From Lutjanus erythropterus (Eukaryota; Chordata; Actinopteri; Lutjaniformes; Lutjanidae): a stretch of DNA of 64,000 nucleotides. Both the position numbers and the translations under genes were made by a program. The DNA lies in contig CM034608.1 in NCBI GenBank assembly GCA_020091685.1, positions 4,874,751 to 4,938,750 of the forward strand. The letters are read 5' to 3'. The notes below the pieces were generated by a model. That model was not told the DNA's origin. It ran no database searches and saw only the letters and a program-made list of their open reading frames with translations. Position 1 is the first letter of the stretch; every line of letters starts with the position of its first letter. Below, piece after piece: positions 61,001-64,000 of the stretch.

Positions 61001-63288
61001 GGGGATGCAGGCCGTCATGTCCAGCGACTATGCCTTTGCTCAGTTCCGTTACCTGGAGCGCCTCCTGCTGGTGCACGGACGCTGGTCCTACATCCGAATG
61101 TGCAAGTTCCTTCGTTTCTTCTTCTTCAAGAACTTCGCCTTCACACTGGTCCACTTCTGGTACTCCTTCTTCAGCGGATACTCCTCACAGGTCAGCACCA
61201 TTTCACCAGTGATTCAAGTCACATTATCAAAGGCCAATCTAGTCCCAAATATTTAGATTTTCCTACATAATCCAGGTGTGTCAACAGATAGTGTGTCAAA
61301 CTTTGTAAAATTATAATATAAATGAATTCACTGACTGTGGTCAGTATATTTTGTGGCTGTTAAATAATGACTTTTCTTGTTTATAGCTAGAATTGTACAG
61401 CACTAAAGGAAAGGCCATGGGGTCATGAAAGTCATAGAATATGTCCTTGAAGAATATGCATATCCACAGCTAACTTCATGGCAATCTGGGCTTCAAGATC
61501 ACAGAAAATAATTTTAATTCAACATCTACTTGCTTTTTCTGGGGCTTTAGACCGCCTTTCATGGTCTCCGTTAGCAGAGCGAGTTGTTTGATCACTTGGC
61601 TCAGTTGAAATGTGTTTTTGAGACTTATTCTGCCATGCTGCTATTCATGAAGTCAAATCCTGAAAAAACAGATTTCATTCATACTTGAAACAAAATTAAA
61701 TGTATGACATAAAAACAATGGAGAAAATGTTCCATGATTATGCTCCAATCATCACTCCTTGACTTCCTTTACATGTGCCATAAAATTCTGGATATGATCA
61801 GGCTTGCGTATGTGAACAGCTTATTCCAGTTTCACAAACCTGGATAAGACATTATCCCACTTTTGAGAAACCTGGATATAGTATCTGGACTACTCCAATG
61901 GAAACTATGATACTGTGGCATGTAAATACCTTATTCAGGTTTCTGAACCATCTCTAAGATGAAGAGAAATCAAGACACACCTAAAGGCAGATGACCTGGA
62001 TACTGTTAGGATCATATCTTCAAGGATATGAATAACCAGATCACAATTGTTATTACAAAACAAGGAAGAGCTTCTACCCTGAGGTTGATATTTTGTTCCC
62101 AATGTCCCACATCTGTCTGGTCAGGCCATTATTGAGCTCATATCATGCAACCTCATCCCATAGTCAGTTTACTCACCACCAGACACTGAGTAACTCTTTT
62201 CCTGTCTGCAGGTCGCCTATGAGGACTGGTTCATCACTCTCTACAATCTGTGTTACAGCAGCTTACCGGTTCTACTCGTTGGACTTCTTGACCAGGTAAA
62301 AACAGGCTTTGTTTTGGACACAAAGAGTGGTGCAGAAAAAGGTCAACAGTCACATTATTGGATTTGCAGTTAGATCTTTTTCATAAATCTCGGTCCAAAA
62401 TATTGATGTTAAGTTTTTTTTATTTTCTGTAAATCCATCATAAAAATTAAAATTTTATTAGTACAGTTGAAATTGTCCAGGTTGATCTGAAAGTCAATGT
62501 ATAAATGTGACAAAAAGTGACCATTATTTATATTTTCTAAAACTACACTGTTCTTGAATAATATTACAGTATTCTCTGGCTATCATCATGATCCAGCTTT
62601 TTCATAGTATGCCATGTATTATTGTGATAAATGCCAAGATCGGTTACAGAATTTCTGTCCTCTTTGTTTTTCTCTTATTGAGCAGGGAAAAATGAAATTG
62701 ATTTTTTCATTTCTGAAAAAATATTGTAGCAAACAAACTACTTACTGTTAACTGATCCTCCTCCTTCTTCTCCCCCTGCAGGACGTTAATGACAAACTGA
62801 GCCTCAAATTCCCAAAGCTTTACCTGCCTGGCCAGCAGGCGGCGCTATTCAACTACAAGAACTTCTTCATCAGCTTGTTCCACGGCATCTTCGTCTCACT
62901 TATCATCTTCTTCATCCCTTACGGAGCCTTCCTTCAGACCATGGGACAGGATGGAGAAGCCCCTTCTGACTACCAGTCCTTCGCCGTTGTCACCGCCTCG
63001 TCGCTCATTTTTACTGTCAATCTGCAGGTTGGTTAAAGCCACTCAAGGTGAAACAAAAAAGAATGTATTTGTAGAGGTTAGGAAGATGTGCCTGTATTGA
63101 TTATTATGTGAATGGCTTGCTGACTTGTCCTCTACCTCATGTTGGTCAGATCTCTCTGGATACCTCCTACTGGACCTTCGTCAACTGCTTTGCAGTTTTA
63201 GGCAGCATAGCCATCTACTTTGGCATCATGTTTGACATCCACAGTGCTGGGATCCACGTCATCTTCCCCTCAGCGTTCACCTTCACCG
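42233..63288 (+). CDS. atp8b1: Phospholipid-transporting P4-ATPase ATP8B1 (3' end missing)
   Basis: Catalytic subunit of a class 1 flippase that moves phospholipid to the cytoplasmic leaflet, normally with a CDC50 subunit. 27 coding exons, all in phase: 42233-42395, 42683-42780, 47186-47299, 47503-47601, 47897-47958, 48739-48811, 49245-49315, 49946-50028, 50851-51009, 52087-52175, 52391-52581, 52699-52783, 53938-54061, 56178-56221, 56546-56702, 57170-57358, 58270-58382, 58543-58707, 58935-59046, 59279-59354, 60183-60312, 60476-60604, 60714-60870, 60967-61190, 62212-62295, 62782-63027, 63150-63288. About 1125 of an expected 1250 residues. The N-terminus ([17 protein letters not shown]) is diagnostic for ATP8B1 rather than ATP8B2 or ATP8B4. 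DGET, PISL, DKTGT and GDGAND are all intact. TM10 and the C-terminal tail are beyond the right edge. The first 19 nt of exon 42214-42395 are leader. Confidence 0.98.
43760..44192. mobile_element. TTAA-type miniature element, copy D
   Basis: Ends taaagggacagttcagttca and gatgatctgtcccttttaa, with the shared interior (aaattatgacccggttactc, tctagatggataaatggcag). The right TTAA is at 44189-44192. The left flank reads CTAA, a one-base decay. Confidence 0.7.
45684..46319 (-). mobile_element. Tc1-family transposon remnant, internally deleted
   Basis: Inverted ends: atcagcctaaacaataaaac at left and the reverse of taatgttgtgactaatcag at right. The minus strand near the right end encodes [20 protein letters not shown] and [13 protein letters not shown], the first helix-turn-helix of a Tc1 transposase. 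The catalytic middle is mostly gone, leaving a deletion derivative of about 640 bp. In atp8b1 intron 3. Confidence 0.75.
46320..46640 (+). mobile_element. Tc1 transposase C-terminal fragment (different copy)
   Basis: The plus strand encodes [14 protein letters not shown] ... [14 protein letters not shown] ... [12 protein letters not shown] and, with a frame change, [15 protein letters not shown]-like text: the DDE-domain half of a Tc1 transposase (HD-N-A-HKAR and ELDWPxxSPDLNPI motifs, partly decayed). It abuts the preceding remnant but lies in the opposite orientation, so two relics meet head to tail. No N-terminal part is present. Confidence 0.75.
47186..47958 (+). CDS. atp8b1: atp8b1 TM1-TM2 exons
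   Basis: Three exons encoding [22 protein letters not shown]1 ([20 protein letters not shown]) and TM2 ([20 protein letters not shown]), then [15 protein letters not shown]. They correspond to the membrane entry and the start of the actuator domain of a P4-ATPase. Confidence 0.95.
48235..48699. mobile_element. Tc1/mariner miniature element with TA duplication
   Basis: 465 bp with inverted ends CAGCTCTGGAAAAATTCAGAG and CTTATTTTTTTCAGAGCTG, flanked by TA at 48233-48234 and 48700-48701. The interior (tttactcaaacacatacctataaata, split here as a familiar phrase near 48618) is the deletion derivative common in fish introns. It ends only 38 bp before an atp8b1 exon at 48739, so it abuts the splice acceptor region. 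Confidence 0.85.
48739..52175 (+). CDS. atp8b1: atp8b1 actuator-domain exons
   Basis: Five exons (48739-48811, 49245-49315, 49946-50028, 50851-51009, 52087-52175). The dephosphorylation loop DGET (residues 226-229) is split across the 49315/49946 junction. [20 protein letters not shown] and the stalk sequence [18 protein letters not shown] lead to TM3. Confidence 0.95.
51340..51970. repeat. Dispersed repeat in atp8b1 intron
   Basis: It contains actaagcaatgtgctgctgt with gtggacagggtcagcagc (also at 2640-2715) and, further right, agagggttagttcacattc ... ccaaactatcccttaa, a common fish repeat. Whether this is one element of about 600 bp or two adjacent ones is unclear. Confidence 0.5.
52391..52783 (+). 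CDS. atp8b1: atp8b1 TM3-TM4 exons with PISL motif
   Basis: Residues 338-429. TM3 ([18 protein letters not shown]), a short luminal loop, then TM4 with PISL at 395-398, the kink that replaces the PEGL of cation pumps and lies on the lipid path. Then [20 protein letters not shown]. Confidence 0.95.
53938..59354 (+). CDS. atp8b1: atp8b1 phosphorylation and nucleotide-binding exons
   Basis: Eight exons. [12 protein letters not shown] carries the phosphorylated Asp (about D448). The 44-nt exon 56178-56221 and its neighbour form a variable linker ([20 protein letters not shown]). The N domain contains [22 protein letters not shown] and [13 protein letters not shown] (K613 region). The P domain resumes with [19 protein letters not shown] and [20 protein letters not shown]. 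Confidence 0.95.
54985..55075. repeat. (TG)n microsatellite and AT-rich 'cataattatgag' tandem patch in an atp8b1 intron
   Basis: (TG)n with a few ATG interruptions at 55010-55075. Just to the left, 54800-54900, are short imperfect repeats of ataaagtcataattatgag. Non-coding. Confidence 0.85.
55786..56060. repeat. Iterated inverted-repeat cluster before the 44-nt atp8b1 exon
   Basis: A unit resembling gcaccCGAGATGccaatttaccacattttgtcc occurs three times with alternating orientation (about 55788-55860, 55860-55960 reversed, 55985-56050). The last two are joined by a perfect hairpin: 19-nt arms 55946-55964 (gagtgctcttccatttaat) and 55982-56000, loop 17 nt. Confidence 0.65.
56830..57045. repeat. 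Dispersed repeat with 'tgtcatgacaaagac' units
   Basis: Repeated tgtcatgacaaagacttt / gtcataacaaagacaaatgt phrases ending tccttcaaataaagtgttt, recognised as a frequent fish repeat. In an atp8b1 intron, boundaries approximate. Confidence 0.5.
59396..59510. mobile_element. Truncated copy of the 570-882 miniature-element family
   Basis: It starts ggtccagtgtgcaagattta and then ggggatctattggcagaata, matching the left end of the copy at 570. The right half is missing. In an atp8b1 intron. Confidence 0.65.
60183..60870 (+). CDS. atp8b1: atp8b1 P-domain exons with basic insert and GDGAND hinge
   Basis: Three exons. After [15 protein letters not shown] comes a strongly basic run ([19 protein letters not shown]), then [20 protein letters not shown] and [13 protein letters not shown] (GDGAND at about 884-889), the Mg-binding hinge of P-type ATPases. 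Confidence 0.95.
60967..63288 (+). CDS. atp8b1: atp8b1 TM5-TM9 exons
   Basis: Four exons: [20 protein letters not shown] and TM5 ([20 protein letters not shown]), TM6 ([17 protein letters not shown]), TM7 ([17 protein letters not shown]), TM8 ([20 protein letters not shown]) and TM9 ([20 protein letters not shown]). The reading frame stops at a donor in phase 1 at 63288, so at least one more exon is needed for TM10 and the tail. Confidence 0.95.
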
Positions 63289-64000
63289 GTCAGTCACCAA
63301 CTGTTCACCTCAATGCCATTAGCTGACTCTGTACACTTTAAGTGCCGATTTCAGTAAAAGTAAAAACTGGAGGCAAGCACAAATCACCTCAGAGTAGTAG
63401 ATAACATGACCAAGCGAAAATGTCTGGCTCAAAATCTAAGTTTAATTACATACCAGCTGCCTCTGCAAGTAAAAAAAAATGAAGACAACTATGGTTAAAT
63501 GCATTATGAAAATGTCAAGAAAGGAAATGTTCTCACCTGTTATTGAGCAGAAAAATACAGCTGATCACCTTCTGAATTCAAACTTCTCTCTGTTACCAAA
63601 CTAAGACGAGCTGTATTAACTCCATAAAACACACTTCCTTTAAACTCGAAAAATAATAAATAATATAATAATAAATACAAATTAACCAAAGCATCATGGT
63701 CAGTCTTTTCACCGTTATAAGAATAACCCACTCTGGTTTGGTTTAAATAAATCCTTAATCCACTGTGTTAGATGTAAGAATAGTCTGGCTCTACAGGTTG
63801 TTTCCAGCTGGTGTAGGTACCAGCTGTGCTCAGCCTGTTCGATCTGCTCGGGGTCCCTTCACTGATCACAGATGTGGCAGACACATTATAACTTATGTAA
63901 TTTAAACCCTGTAAAGTCTATTTAAAAATTGAGCATCTGCTTTGGTAAAGGACAATAACAATTTTAGTTGGATTAGTTAGCTGGTGACCATTCGCTAATG
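63289..64000 (+). other. atp8b1 intron after coding exon 27
   Basis: No further exon (expected to begin near ...ALRQPYIW-like sequence in relatives) was found before the right edge. Confidence 0.6.

Noticed and set aside
1-64000. microRNA or tRNA genes
   Set aside because: I scanned for mir-122-like sequence (expected on 18q21 relatives) and for A/B-box pairs. Only the degraded SINE at 28100 has tRNA-like boxes.
1-64000. CRISPR array, integron, toxin-antitoxin or phage system
   Set aside because: The DNA is fish nuclear sequence; the tandem arrays are satellites without spacers.

Overview
The window is vertebrate nuclear DNA from a ray-finned (teleost) fish, most likely a percomorph. It carries spliced genes with GT-AG introns, AT-rich introns, many microsatellites and a typical teleost load of hAT-like, TTAA-type and Tc1 miniature elements, a Rex1-like LINE piece and a tRNA-headed SINE. 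There are no bacterial operons, CRISPR arrays or phage.

Layout, left to right: (1) 1-7442, minus strand: the 5' half of nars1 (cytosolic asparaginyl-tRNA synthetase), nine coding exons that reassemble in phase; the 3' half lies beyond the left edge. Its double CCAAT promoter is followed outward by a long compound microsatellite. (2) 8551-9957 and 11299-12984, minus strand: two tandem single-exon TRIM genes of the RING / B-box / coiled-coil / PRY-SPRY type. The right copy is whole (561 aa). The left copy has lost the RING end but stays open for 468 codons. (3) 15333-22346, minus strand: a complete eight-exon txnl1 (thioredoxin-like 1, 289 aa, thioredoxin plus PITH domains). (4) 22.4-26.5 kb: intergenic, repeat-rich. 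(5) 26.5 kb to the right edge, plus strand: atp8b1, a class 1 P4-ATPase phospholipid flippase. A CpG-rich presumed leader exon sits near 26.55-26.83 kb inside two blocks of one AT-rich minisatellite. A 15-kb intron full of repeats follows, then 27 coding exons (about 1125 aa). The last coding exon or exons (TM10 and the C-terminal tail) are off the window.

From memory, nars1, txnl1 and atp8b1 have relatives grouped on human 18q21, so this is conserved synteny with a fish-specific TRIM pair placed between nars1 and txnl1. nars1, both TRIMs and txnl1 are read leftward and atp8b1 rightward, so txnl1 and atp8b1 are divergent, about 4 kb apart. The genes do not form a pathway: translation, putative innate-immune ubiquitin ligase, proteasome-associated redox protein, membrane-lipid flippase.

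I found no clear undescribed biological system. The items most worth a second look are the tandem TRIM pair (RING-less partner, SPRY loops diverged between conserved flanks), the txnl1 CQPC active site, the minisatellite sleeve with a CLEAR-type E-box around the atp8b1 start, and several well-delimited non-autonomous transposon families with readable target-site duplications.
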